A model generated the notes under the pieces. It did no database searches. It was not told where the DNA came from and saw only the letters and a list, made by a program, of their open reading frames with translations. A DNA stretch of 64,000 nucleotides from CAZKFN01 sp964552035 (GTDB lineage: Bacteria; Bacteroidota; Bacteroidia; Flavobacteriales_E; Vicingaceae): assembly GCA_964552035.1 (NCBI GenBank), contig CAZKFN010000002.1, positions 1 to 64,000 on the forward strand, read 5' to 3'. Shown here piece by piece: positions 24,620 through 33,600 of this stretch (within the stretch, counting starts at the first letter, position 1; each line of letters starts with the position of its first letter). The translations under genes were made by a program, and so were the position numbers.

Positions 24620-27600
24620 TTAAGTCAAATTATGGGGTTTCTTTTTCCCATTTTTATTAGCCCACCAATAAAGTGAAGGAATTAAAAAAGGAGTAAATAA
24701 TAAAGTGCTTGTTAAACCACCAATAATAACAGTAGCTAAAGGTCTTTGAACATCAGAGCCTATCCCAGTTGAGGTTGCTGCTGGAATTAATCCAAAAATT
24801 GCCAATATTAAAATGGTAATTACGGCTTTTAATTGACCTTTTGAGGTTTTGCTAATCAAAGCAGGATTAAGCGGTTGATTGAAAGATTCCCTATTTATTG
24901 CGGAGACTAATAAAATACCTGCCATTACTGAAATTCCAAAGATAGATACAAAACCAACTCCTGCTGAAACATTAAAATAATAACCTCTTAACAGCAAGGC
25001 AGAAACTCCTCCTGCTAAAGCAAAAAGCACACAGCTCATAGTTATTAAAGTGTGTTTTGCATTTTTAAAAAGCATGAAGATAAAGATGAAAACAACTACT
25101 AAAGTTAAAGGAATTGTAAATGCCAATTGCTTACCTGCTCGTTCTAGGTTTTCATAATTCCCTCCGTAAATGATTTCATAACCTTTAGGTAATTCAATCT
25201 CCTGTTCTATTTTTTCTTGCAATTCCTTTACAAAACTCCCTTGGTCTCTTCCTACAATGTCTGTTCTAACGGTTACCATCCTTTTGTTGTTGTAGCGATA
25301 AATGTTGGTTTGCCCTTCTTCAAATCCAACATTGGCAATTTGCTCTATAGGAATTAAACTTTCGTCGGAAGTGGGGATTAAAATATTTTTAATTTCATCG
25401 ATGTTACTTCTGTATTCTGGAAGAAATCGTAGGATAATATCATATCTCTTTGTTCCATCATATAAAACAGAAACATCCTTTCCTCCAATGGCCACTTCAA
25501 TCATATTTTGAACATCGGCGATGTTAACACCATATCTTGCTGCCTTTTTTCTATCGATGTTAATGGTAAGTTGAGCTTGAGTTCCTTCTTGCTCTAAACT
25601 AACATCCTCACTGCCTTCCATTTCTTTTACAAATTCTGCTATGCGATCGGCTTTTTCTCTCATAAAAACCAAATCATTTCCAATAACGGAAATGGCTAAT
25701 TCTGCAGGACTACCCGTAACAATTTCCATAACTTGGTCAATAATAGGTTGACCAGATGCGAAACTTACCGCTGGGAATTCGGCCCTTAAATCAGTCATGA
25801 TTTGTTGGATTAAATCTCCTTTTGAAATGGTATCACTCCACAAATGATAATCTTTTAAACCAATAAGTATTTCATTCCTATTTGCTGGAAATGGATCGGT
25901 TCCATCATCGTTTCTCCCCGTTTGAGTAATAACATTTTTCACTTGGGGAAAACTGCTAATTATTTCCCTCATTTTAGGTGCATTTTTAGCATTTTCTTCA
26001 ATGGTGATACCCACTGGAAAATTAGCTTGTAAGAAAATCGAACCTTCATCCAATTCGGGTATGAATTCCATCCCCAATCTTAATCCAAGAGAAATCAATA
26101 CCAATACAATTCCAAAACCCAAGAGAACGGTTATTTTATAATGTTTGATAAAGCGGTTTAAAATTTTGGTATATCCGTTTTCTATAAATTTAAATATTTT
26201 ACTTTCTCTTACTTTTATGGGCTTATCAGGATTGGAAATATTTTTTCCATAAACAAAGGAAATTAATACCGGTATAAAGGTTAAAGCTGCAACCATAGAA
26301 CCTATCACAGCAAAAGCAAGAGTTAAGGCCATTGGTGAGAATAGTTTTCCTTCTACTCTGCTCATCAACAATATGGGGAGATAAGCTAAAATAATAATTG
26401 TTACAGAAAAGAAAATTTCACGACCCACTTCTTGTGCTGAACTTAAAGTCAAATGAATAATTCCATTTCTTCTTTCTTCAGCGGAGGCCGTTTTATAGGT
26501 TCGTATGAGATGTTCCGCCATGACCACAGCGCCATCTACAATAATCCCAAAGTCGATAGCTCCTAAGGAAAGCAAGTTGGCAGGAATCCCTGTAAACTGC
26601 ATAATGATAAAAGCAAAAAGTAAAGAGAAAGGTATGGTAATCGCAACAACCAAAGAGCTGCGAATGCTTCCTAAGAGAAGTACTAAAATTATAACTACTA
26701 TACTTACTCCTTCAAATAAGGTGGTTCCTACAGTTTCAAGTGAATGGTCAATAAGAAAGCTTCTATCGTAAAGGGGCTTAACTTTAATACCTTCTGGTAA
26801 TTCATGCTCTTCTAATTCCTTAATTCTCTCCTTTAATTCTGCTAAAACTTCAGAAGGGTTTTCATATTTTCTTAAAAGGATAATGCCTTCAACGCCATTA
26901 TTGACATCAATGTTTTCATCGGAAATAGTATAACCCAACACGCCGCTAGGGGGAGGAGGACCAATCTCGACACTGGCTACATCACTGATGTAAATAGCCA
27001 CTCCTCCGTCTGATTTTAAAACAATATTTTCAATGTCTTCCACATCTCGAATTGCTCCTAAACCTCTTACAGCAAATCCTTGTCCACCTCTATTGATAAT
27101 GTTTCCACCTGTATTTTGGTTGTTGGCTTCAACTGCTTCTTCAAGATCAGAAATACTCAGCTCATATTTGCGTAATAAATTTGGATTGACTAGGATATGA
27201 TATTGTTTTAGGGGCCCACCAAAAGGAGTAACTTCGGCAATTCCAGAAGTTTGAAGTAGGTAAGGAGCAATTACCCAATCTTGCAAATCTCTAATTTCAG
27301 TTGGGGAATATTCGGGAGGTGCTTCTACAACATATCTAAAAATTTCACCTACAGCAGTAGAAAGTGGAGCTAATTCTGGAACAACTCCTTCAGGTAGGTC
27401 AACCACAGCCAAACGTTCCATAACTTGCTGCCTGGCAAAATAATCATCTGTTCCGTCTTGAAAAGTAAGTTGAACCACAGATAAACCAAAAATGGTTCTA
27501 CTTCTACTATCCAATACATTAGGAGTATTTTGAATAGCCCTTTCAATAGGAATAGTTACTTGCTGCTCAACCTCCTCTGCAGCTCGTCCATGATGTTGCG

Positions 27601-27751
27601 CTACAATAATTACATTAGTATCAGCGATGTCGGGGTAAGCTTCAATTTTTAAATGGGTAAAACTATAGTATCCTATAGCCATTACAGCAATGCTTAGCCC
27701 AACAATGAGCCAACGATTTCTCAAAGAAAATAAAAGAAGGTTTTTAATCAT
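24620..27751 (-). CDS. CusA/CzcA-type heavy-metal RND efflux pump
   Basis: 1043 residues, full length for the heavy-metal efflux class. Twelve membrane helices and two large periplasmic loops are visible. Helix 4 reads 'GAIDFGIIVDGAVVMAEH', keeping all three proton-relay acids of CzcA (Asp400, Asp406 and Glu413, matching D402/D408/E415). It is the inner-membrane proton/cation antiporter of a tripartite efflux system; adaptor and outer-membrane channel are encoded upstream in the same operon (tolC, adaptor, DUF190, pump). Whether the cation is Cu/Ag or Zn/Co/Cd/Ni cannot be decided; the CzcA-type acid triad is also present in CusA-like proteins. Confidence 0.93.
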   Translation of the reverse strand: MIKNLLLFSLRNRWLIVGLSIAVMAIGYYSFTHLKIEAYPDIADTNVIIVAQHHGRAAEEVEQQVTIPIERAIQNTPNVLDSRSRTIFGLSVVQLTFQDGTDDYFARQQVMERLAVVDLPEGVVPELAPLSTAVGEIFRYVVEAPPEYSPTEIRDLQDWVIAPYLLQTSGIAEVTPFGGPLKQYHILVNPNLLRKYELSISDLEEAVEANNQNTGGNIINRGGQGFAVRGLGAIRDVEDIENIVLKSDGGVAIYISDVASVEIGPPPPSGVLGYTISDENIDVNNGVEGIILLRKYENPSEVLAELKERIKELEEHELPEGIKVKPLYDRSFLIDHSLETVGTTLFEGVSIVVIILVLLLGSIRSSLVVAITIPFSLLFAFIIMQFTGIPANLLSLGAIDFGIIVDGAVVMAEHLIRTYKTASAEERRNGIIHLTLSSAQEVGREIFFSVTIIILAYLPILLMSRVEGKLFSPMALTLAFAVIGSMVAALTFIPVLISFVYGKNISNPDKPIKVRESKIFKFIENGYTKILNRFIKHYKITVLLGFGIVLVLISLGLRLGMEFIPELDEGSIFLQANFPVGITIEENAKNAPKMREIISSFPQVKNVITQTGRNDDGTDPFPANRNEILIGLKDYHLWSDTISKGDLIQQIMTDLRAEFPAVSFASGQPIIDQVMEIVTGSPAELAISVIGNDLVFMREKADRIAEFVKEMEGSEDVSLEQEGTQAQLTINIDRKKAARYGVNIADVQNMIEVAIGGKDVSVLYDGTKRYDIILRFLPEYRSNIDEIKNILIPTSDESLIPIEQIANVGFEEGQTNIYRYNNKRMVTVRTDIVGRDQGSFVKELQEKIEQEIELPKGYEIIYGGNYENLERAGKQLAFTIPLTLVVVFIFIFMLFKNAKHTLITMSCVLFALAGGVSALLLRGYYFNVSAGVGFVSIFGISVMAGILLVSAINRESFNQPLNPALISKTSKGQLKAVITILILAIFGLIPAATSTGIGSDVQRPLATVIIGGLTSTLLFTPFLIPSLYWWANKNGKKKPHNLT

Positions 27752-27754
27752 AGC

Positions 27755-27985
27755 TTACCACTGTTCTACAGCATGCGTTATAATGAATCCACCTCTGTAT
27801 TGTTTTCTCAATTCTTTTAAGGCCTCTTTTACTTTTTCCTCTTCATCGATAAAAGTAATTAGCAAGGGGGTTTCATCAAATGAAAATTGCAAACCAGGTT
27901 GTTTTAATCTTTGGTGTTTGCCAAAGCCTGAGTAGCCTGTGAAGGATGTAGCTCCTACAATTCCATTTTGTATTAATAATTGCAT
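27755..27985 (-). CDS. DUF190 protein, N-terminus out of frame with any canonical start
   Basis: 76 residues from the first in-frame ATG (27985). DUF190 proteins are about 100-110 residues and resemble PII-like regulators; members often lie in ion-transport operons. The part present fits the family core ('IQNGIVGATSFTGYSGFG', 'LLITFIDEEEKVKEAL'). Codons just upstream in the same frame read IYIDKDKQFGKQSLHRFI, which is the missing first strand and helix, but no ATG, GTG or TTG exists in that frame back to the TGA at 28108-28106. An ATG at 28052 is in another frame and reaches TGA after seven codons; it would join the correct frame if the (AT)5 tract at 28032-28041 had one more AT, or two fewer. 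So it is either frameshifted, started at an unusual codon, or translated short. Confidence 0.7.
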   Translation of the reverse strand: MQLLIQNGIVGATSFTGYSGFGKHQRLKQPGLQFSFDETPLLITFIDEEEKVKEALKELRKQYRGGFIITHAVEQW

Positions 27986-28031
27986 AATAAATCGGTGTAG
28001 GGATTGCTTCCCAAACTGTTTGTCTTTATCA

Positions 28032-28041
28032 ATATATATAT
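28032..28041 (+). repeat. (AT)5 dinucleotide tract at the DUF190 N-terminus
   Basis: Five AT units at the point where the reading frame of the upstream ATG (28052) and that of DUF190 diverge. With six or three units the ATG would run into DUF190 as MLQAYIYIDKDK... or MLQAYIDKDK.... Confidence 0.6.
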
Positions 28042-28065
28042 GCTTGTAACATCTTGTATGAAATT

Positions 28066-29073
28066 TTAATAGCCAAACGAAAGGCCTTTCAACTGCATTG
28101 CTCCTTCAACGACTACTTCTTCATTCTCCTCAAGTCCATTAAAAATTATAATTCTTTCTCCAACATGTGAACCCGCTTCTATTTTCTTTCTTATAAATTT
28201 ATTTGCTGAAGTTTTTACAAAAACATAATGACTTCCTTTAACGGTAATCATTGCAGAATTAGGAATGCTGATAAAGTTACTTGCTTTAGAACCAAAGGAA
28301 ACATTGGCATACATCCCTGCTTTGTATTTCCTTTTGCTGTTGTCAATAGTAAGGCTAATTTTAATCATCCTGCTTTTACTGTCGATTACATCTGAAACGG
28401 CATTAATTTTTCCTTCTAAGGTGTCGTTTGGGTAGGAAGAGAATACAACCTGAGCAATTTCGCCACTTTCAATTTTTGAAATTTGATTTTCTGGAATGTG
28501 ACAACTGATAAAAGCTTCGCCAGATTTAGCCGTTTGAAGCATCTCTGTTTTAAAACCTGCGAGGTTGAGCTTCGTTTCATGCTCAAGGAGTGCAGCTCTT
28601 TCCTTTGTCAACTCACTTTTAGCTATGGCTAATTCTGTCTCTGCATTTAATAAATCTTGCCCCGTTGCTCCTCCATATTCATGAAGATCTTTGGTTCTTT
28701 GAAGTTCAACTTCTAATTGTTTGATGTTGACTTGAGCAATTCTATAAATGTCAGCTTGAATTTGCATTAATTCCATATAGCTTTCAGATAATTCAGAGTC
28801 ACTAAATAAAATTAGATTTTGTTGGCTTGAGGCTTCTGATGGAACTACACTTGCAACCAACTTCCCCGGAGCAGTAAGCTGAAAACTAATATCTTTCTTT
28901 TGAATAATTTCCGTTTCATACCGAGCAATACCGGCTTGATCTGTAAAATGAATGGAGTCCCCATTTTTAGAAATAATAGGTAGGTTGCTGTCCCTCAACT
29001 CTGCTGTGTCTCCTCCTCCCGAGCAGGCCAGTAAAAAAAGCAATGAAAGTAGGGGAATTAATAGTTTTCTCAT
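28066..29073 (-). CDS. Periplasmic adaptor (membrane fusion) protein of the RND efflux system
   Basis: 335 residues. Lipoprotein signal with lipobox LLAC (Cys17). The order is barrel-sandwich half, a helical hairpin (about 95-165, 'YMELMQIQADIYRIAQVNIKQLEVELQRTKDLHEYGG' region), the second lipoyl half, a beta barrel ('AQVVFSSYPNDTLEGKINAVSDVIDSKSRMIKI') and a membrane-proximal domain ending 'AMQLKGLSFGY'. It bridges pump and TolC-type channel. No His- or Met-rich metal site is visible. Its ATG overlaps the tolC stop by four bases (ATGA), so translation is coupled. Confidence 0.9.
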   Translation of the reverse strand: MRKLLIPLLSLLFLLACSGGGDTAELRDSNLPIISKNGDSIHFTDQAGIARYETEIIQKKDISFQLTAPGKLVASVVPSEASSQQNLILFSDSELSESYMELMQIQADIYRIAQVNIKQLEVELQRTKDLHEYGGATGQDLLNAETELAIAKSELTKERAALLEHETKLNLAGFKTEMLQTAKSGEAFISCHIPENQISKIESGEIAQVVFSSYPNDTLEGKINAVSDVIDSKSRMIKISLTIDNSKRKYKAGMYANVSFGSKASNFISIPNSAMITVKGSHYVFVKTSANKFIRKKIEAGSHVGERIIIFNGLEENEEVVVEGAMQLKGLSFGY

Positions 29074-30323
29074 AATGCCAATTGATTAATTAAACCTGTA
29101 GTATAAAGCATTCGCACATAACTTTGCTTAAAGGTTTGAAGTGCATCGTAATGCTCTTGTTGAATTTCAAGCCAGCTACGTTGGGCCTCTAAAAAATCAA
29201 TAATGTTAGTTCCTCCTCTTAAATAGCTTTGCTTTACACTTTCTAGAATAACTGCAGATTGCTGAAGTAATTCTTTAAATTTTTCTAAGTTTTGCTCATG
29301 AAGTTTGTAATCAGAATAAGCAATAGCTACTTCGGTTTTAATTTCTCTTTCAAGCATTTGAATTTCTTGTTCAGCCTGATCAATCTCTAAATAAGCTCTT
29401 CTTATTTCACCTTGATTTCTATTAAAAACGGGTAAATCTATACTAAAACTAAAACCTAAAAAAGGAACAGCTCCTTGGGGATTATAAATCATTCCAAGTT
29501 CAGTTTCTGGATAAGCAGATGCCTTTTGTAATTTCAAATTACTGTTGCTGAGTTCAATTACAGATTTAGCCAATTGCATATCGCTTCTGTTTTCTATGGA
29601 TTGTGCAATTAATTCTTTGATTCCTTGAGGTATGCTTATTAAGAAGTTATCTGCAGTATCAATACTTATTTCATTTTCAAAACCCAAAAGTAAAGCCAAT
29701 TCCTTTTTCTCATTGCTGACTTCTTTTTGCATGATTTCATATTGTATTTCATACTGTTTACTCAGTAATTCTGTACGTTGTAATTCTGTTTTGCTGATTA
29801 CTTCACTTTCGAATCTTTTTTGGTTAATAAAACTTAGGCTATCAATGTTGGCTTTAGCAATTTGTAGAATTTCCAATTGCTTTTCAACTGTCCAAAGTTC
29901 TAGCCACTTGTTGGCTACTTCTAAAAATAAATTCCTTTCTGTTTCACTATATGTTTTCTCTATTGAGGATAAATTTTTCTTGGCAAAATCGATTTTATGC
30001 CTTCTCTGACCCGCTAATTGAAGAGGTTTAGAAAGTTCCCAAAAAATCTCTCTATTTTCTCCATGCCTCCATGTAGCATTATCAGGAAAATGTTTGGAGT
30101 TGATAACTTGAATAGACTCATTGGTTAAGTTGAGGTTGGGACGCAATTTAGCAGTTGTGATTTCTGCCTCTCCCATAGCAATGTTAATGTGTGCAGCCTT
30201 TAAGTAAGGACTATTTTCCTTGGCATACTTAAGCGCTTCTTTAAGGGTATAATTCTCCTGTGCATTTAGCTGAACTGAAGCTAAAAGAAAAATTAAACTG
30301 AAGAGGATGTTTTGAAAATGCAT
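29070..30323 (-). CDS. TolC-family outer-membrane channel of the efflux system
   Basis: 417 residues, signal peptide about 1-21 (ending LNAQ). Two repeats of an OEP helical/barrel unit are visible: first 'LKEALKYAKENSPYLKAAHINIAMGEAEI', second 'LAQSIENRSDMQLAKSVIELSNSNL', with long coiled-coil helices. It forms the trimeric exit duct. First gene of the operon tolC-adaptor-DUF190-pump, with a TACTTTTG promoter 19 bases upstream and a phased repeat array just beyond it. Confidence 0.92.
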   Translation of the reverse strand: MHFQNILFSLIFLLASVQLNAQENYTLKEALKYAKENSPYLKAAHINIAMGEAEITTAKLRPNLNLTNESIQVINSKHFPDNATWRHGENREIFWELSKPLQLAGQRRHKIDFAKKNLSSIEKTYSETERNLFLEVANKWLELWTVEKQLEILQIAKANIDSLSFINQKRFESEVISKTELQRTELLSKQYEIQYEIMQKEVSNEKKELALLLGFENEISIDTADNFLISIPQGIKELIAQSIENRSDMQLAKSVIELSNSNLKLQKASAYPETELGMIYNPQGAVPFLGFSFSIDLPVFNRNQGEIRRAYLEIDQAEQEIQMLEREIKTEVAIAYSDYKLHEQNLEKFKELLQQSAVILESVKQSYLRGGTNIIDFLEAQRSWLEIQQEHYDALQTFKQSYVRMLYTTGLINQLAL

Positions 30324-30342
30324 TTTAAAAGGATAAAGAATG

Positions 30343-30350
30343 CAAAAGTA
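30343..30350 (-). promoter_or_regulatory. -7 element of the RND efflux operon
   Basis: Minus strand TACTTTTG, exact match, 19 bases before the tolC ATG. It gives the efflux operon a promoter separate from that of the regulator genes. Confidence 0.6.
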
Positions 30351-30373
30351 ATAGATTACGTTCGTTTATGTTC

Positions 30374-30412
30374 TTAGAGATTATTTAGAATACCATTAGA
30401 ATTTTATTAGAA
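30374..30412 (-). promoter_or_regulatory. Four 11-bp-phased direct repeats, probable response-regulator operator
   Basis: On the + strand TTAGAG (30374) and TTAGAA (30385, 30396, 30407) repeat at exactly 11-bp steps. In the transcribed direction this is TTCTAA repeated once per helical turn, the nearest copy 23 bp upstream of the -7 box. OmpR/PhoB-family regulators bind tandem half-sites with 11-bp spacing from this position to activate. The OmpR-family regulator encoded immediately upstream is the obvious candidate. The last repeat overlaps the histidine kinase stop codon. Confidence 0.65.
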
Positions 30413-31783
30413 TTGTTCTAGATTTCTTAAAAACACAGTAAAAGTACTTCCTTTTCCAAGCGTGGAATTAAGGCTGAGTCGACCGCTATGAAGATCAATG
30501 ATTCGCTTAGTTAATGGGAGGCCTATACCATTTCCATCGATGTAGTTTTTATTTTCCCCTCTATAAAATGGAGTATAGATATGCTGGATATCTTTTGGGT
30601 CAATTCCCAGTCCTTGATCTGAAAATTGGAGTTGAATTTCTTTTTTACCAAATGAAATAGAAATTTCACTTTTTTGATTGTCGGAGAATTTACAAGCATT
30701 TTCAATTAGATTGATAAAAGCTGTTTTTAAAAGATATTCATTTCCATAAATAGAACTTTGATGATCGCTTTCTAAGTTGTTTTTAAAATCGATTTTAACC
30801 TCATAATTCGGATTTGACTTTTGTACGGCTTGCATGGCATCTAATAAAACCTCGTCAATACGAATAGTTTTAAAGGAAATTTCTGAAGGGTCGTAACTTG
30901 CTTTGGCTAAATCCAAAAGGTTATTGGACAGCTTGGCTAATTTTCTTGAATCACTTAAAGCATTTTTAATAGCTAATTTATAGGCTTCAATATCTCTTTC
31001 TTTGTTGAGTGATAAATCTAATTCGGTAATTATAGCTGCTAAAGGAGTTCGAATTTCATGAGAGATATTAGATACAAAATTTTTTTGAGCCTCAAAGGAT
31101 CCTTCTAATCGGTCTAACATCCCATTAAAAGTACTGGCCAATTCAGAAAGTTCATCTTTGCTGTTTTGGATACTTAATCTTAAGTCTAAGTTGTTGACTG
31201 AAATAGATTTGGCTTTTTCAATCATAGCTATAATTGGAGAAAAAGCTTTTTTAGAAAAGAACCAGCCACTGATAAAAACAACTAAAATGGAAAGGACAAA
31301 AACTAAAACAATGGTTTGATAAAGGTTGTCTAACTTATTATAGCCATATTCATCAAAAGCTATAGCAGTGATGATGTAAGTTTTGTTTTTAAATTGATAA
31401 GGTAAACCAAGAACCTGCCATTTTTCTTGATAGAATTCTTTTTTTCCATATTGATGGATGTCTTGAATCATTTGAGGGGTCTCTTTCACCAAATCTATGT
31501 CAATGGCATCATGATAAAACAATTGGAAACTACTATCATAAATTGCAACTTCAACTTCATTTAGGGTTTTCCTATTACTTTTGTATATGTCCTGTAGTGT
31601 ACTAGCATTTATGTTACTTGTAAAAAATAAGTTAGCTTTAGTTATGGCTTCTTTTTCTAGAACAGAATAGAACTCCTTTTCCCTGCTGTCTTTTGCAGAA
31701 ACATAAATAATGAAGGCAAAAACCCAAAGAATTGTGGCGGTAATTAAAGTAAAAAGAAGGGTTAAACGAGTTCTTGTTTTCAC
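30407..31783 (-). CDS. Sensor histidine kinase of the metal-efflux two-component system
   Basis: 458 residues, GTG start. Membrane helices near 8-28 and 157-176 enclose a periplasmic sensor of about 125 residues. HAMP (about 175-230), the HisKA helix 'NFVSNISHEIRTPLAAI' with His242, and a HATPase domain with the N box 'NLIENACKFS', 'DQGLGIDPKD' and 'GNGIGLPLTKRII' follow. This is the architecture of CusS-type kinases. It starts nine bases after the regulator stop, so both are co-translated. A metal signal is inferred from the efflux operon downstream. Confidence 0.92.
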   Translation of the reverse strand: MKTRTRLTLLFTLITATILWVFAFIIYVSAKDSREKEFYSVLEKEAITKANLFFTSNINASTLQDIYKSNRKTLNEVEVAIYDSSFQLFYHDAIDIDLVKETPQMIQDIHQYGKKEFYQEKWQVLGLPYQFKNKTYIITAIAFDEYGYNKLDNLYQTIVLVFVLSILVVFISGWFFSKKAFSPIIAMIEKAKSISVNNLDLRLSIQNSKDELSELASTFNGMLDRLEGSFEAQKNFVSNISHEIRTPLAAIITELDLSLNKERDIEAYKLAIKNALSDSRKLAKLSNNLLDLAKASYDPSEISFKTIRIDEVLLDAMQAVQKSNPNYEVKIDFKNNLESDHQSSIYGNEYLLKTAFINLIENACKFSDNQKSEISISFGKKEIQLQFSDQGLGIDPKDIQHIYTPFYRGENKNYIDGNGIGLPLTKRIIDLHSGRLSLNSTLGKGSTFTVFLRNLEQF

Positions 31784-31792
31784 GATTTAGTT

Positions 31793-32476
31793 CTATTCTT
31801 CTGTTTTTAAAATAAAACCCATTCCCGTTTTAGTATGAATAAGTTTATGATTAAAATTGCTTTCTATTTTCTTTCTTAAGTAATTGATGTATACGTCTAT
31901 AAAGTTGGTGCCGGTATCGAAATGGGTGTCCCAAACTTTTTCGGCAATCTCTGTTCTTGAAAGTACACGTTCAGGATTTTGAAGCATATATTGCAATAAA
32001 TTAAATTCCTTTGGTGTGAGGTGAATGTCCATTCCATTTCTTTTGACCGTTTTTTTATACAGATCCATTTCTAAATCTGCATATCTTAAAATATTGCCCA
32101 ACAGATTAGTAGGCTTATTGTATCTATTTAGTAAAGCTTTAATTCTAGCCAATAACTCCCTCATTTCAAAAGGTTTTACTAAGTAATCATCAGCTCCAGC
32201 ATCAAATCCCTCAACTTTATCGTCGGTAGTGCCCAAGGCTGTAAGCATAATAATAGGGGTATTGGCTTTGGTAGCTCGAATGTATTTACACAAATCTAAC
32301 CCATCCATTTTAGGAAGAATTATATCGGTAATGATTAAATCATAATCATTAGAAGTTGCTAACTTTTTCCCAGAAAGCCCATCGTAAGCAAGAGTGGTAT
32401 CAAAATTTTGTTCTTGTAAACCTCTTTGAATTAATTCAGCAACTCTTAAATCGTCTTCAATGATTAAAATTTTCAT
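31793..32476 (-). CDS. OmpR-family response regulator
   Basis: 227 residues. Receiver domain with Asp8/Asp9, phosphoacceptor Asp51 ('LIITDIILPKMDG') and the conserved Lys in 'DDYLVKPFE'; winged-helix DNA-binding domain (about 128-226, 'LTPKEFNLLQYMLQNPERVLSRTEIAEKVWD', 'YINYLRKKIE', 'HTKTGMGFIL'). It resembles CusR/CzcR-type regulators. A TAAATTTG box lies five bases before the ATG. The 11-bp repeats before tolC are its likely target. Confidence 0.94.
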   Translation of the reverse strand: MKILIIEDDLRVAELIQRGLQEQNFDTTLAYDGLSGKKLATSNDYDLIITDIILPKMDGLDLCKYIRATKANTPIIMLTALGTTDDKVEGFDAGADDYLVKPFEMRELLARIKALLNRYNKPTNLLGNILRYADLEMDLYKKTVKRNGMDIHLTPKEFNLLQYMLQNPERVLSRTEIAEKVWDTHFDTGTNFIDVYINYLRKKIESNFNHKLIHTKTGMGFILKTEE

Positions 32477-32481
32477 AAAAG

Positions 32482-32489
32482 CAAATTTA
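32482..32489 (-). promoter_or_regulatory. -7 element five bases before the response regulator start codon
   Basis: Minus strand TAAATTTG, then CTTTT and the ATG. Predicts a nearly leaderless regulator/kinase mRNA. Confidence 0.5.
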
Positions 32490-32666
32490 CCATTTCAATT
32501 AGATGTATTTGTAAATATAGCTAACTGAGACTTTTATTAATTCTTTTAGATTATTTGATTTTAGAATGTAGTCAATAAAATTAATTTTACCTTTGACACT
32601 TAATATCTTTTTAAGTTGTTGAAAATTTATAGTAATATTATTTTGTTAGCTTTAAACAAAGGAAAT

Positions 32667-33467
32667 ATGAAACGTTATTTTATTTTTTTATTAATTGGAG
32701 CTTTGCCTTTTATTAATTCTTGCTCTAAAAAAGATGGAGGTGGGCTAAATATTTTTTCTATTCAAGATGATATCGAATTGGGTTTAAAAACTAAGGAACA
32801 AATTGAAGCTAGCCCTACAGAGTTTCCTGTTTTAGATGAAAGAAATAACCAAGAAGCATATAAATACTTGCAAGAGATGAGAGATGATATCTTGGCTACG
32901 AATACCTTAAAGTATAAAGATGATTTTGAATGGGGAGTATATATTATTGAAGATGACAACACTTTAAATGCATTTTGTACTCCTGGAGGCTATATCTACA
33001 TCTATACAGGTTTAATTAAATTTCTTGATGATAAATCCTCATTGATAGGTGTTTTAGGACATGAAATGGCACATGCTGATCAAAGGCATTCTACAAAATT
33101 GCTTACAAAAACTTATGGTTTACAAACGCTCTTTGATATAATTTTAGGCAAGGACCAAGGAGCTTTATCTAACCTAGCTTTAAATTTAGCCAGTTTAAAA
33201 TTTAGCAGAAAAGAGGAAACAGATGCAGATTTACATTCTGTTATTTATTTATGTCCTACTAAATATTATAGTGATGGTGCAGCTCATTTTTTTGAAAAAT
33301 TAAATGAAATTGGGAGCTCTAACCCACCTGAATTTTTAAGCACTCATCCAAACCCTGAAAATAGAATTCAAAATATTAAAACAAAAGCTGAAGAGCTAAA
33401 GTGTTCTGATACTATTTCTGAAGAAGAAAATGTTTCAGGATATCAGCAATTTAAATCATTATTGTAA
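32667..33467 (+). CDS. M48-family metalloprotease lipoprotein
   Basis: 266 residues from ATG 32667; a TTG 51 bases upstream would spoil the signal. Lipobox FINSC with Cys19. The zinc site is HEMAH (132-136), with the third ligand in 'KEETDADLHS' (about 183-190). The pattern 'NAFCTPGGYIYIYTGLI' before the HExxH is typical of the BepA/LoiP/YcaL-type periplasmic M48 proteases that degrade misassembled outer-membrane proteins. No TPR domain is present, so it is the short YcaL/LoiP-like form. Single gene, divergent from the response regulator. Confidence 0.88.
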   Translation: MKRYFIFLLIGALPFINSCSKKDGGGLNIFSIQDDIELGLKTKEQIEASPTEFPVLDERNNQEAYKYLQEMRDDILATNTLKYKDDFEWGVYIIEDDNTLNAFCTPGGYIYIYTGLIKFLDDKSSLIGVLGHEMAHADQRHSTKLLTKTYGLQTLFDIILGKDQGALSNLALNLASLKFSRKEETDADLHSVIYLCPTKYYSDGAAHFFEKLNEIGSSNPPEFLSTHPNPENRIQNIKTKAEELKCSDTISEEENVSGYQQFKSLL

Positions 33468-33600
33468 ATGTAAAGAGTGTGTTTATGAAATCAATGCTGG
33501 ATTGTTAAGGATTAATATTTAATTTGATATTATTTCTAAGCAAGCAATAGTCAAATAAACATTACCTTTATGTACTTGTTTATCAAATAAAAGAATATTT

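Noticed and set aside
32616..32666. TTG extension of the M48 protease
   Set aside because: The ATG at 32667 begins a clean lipoprotein signal; the extension would displace it.
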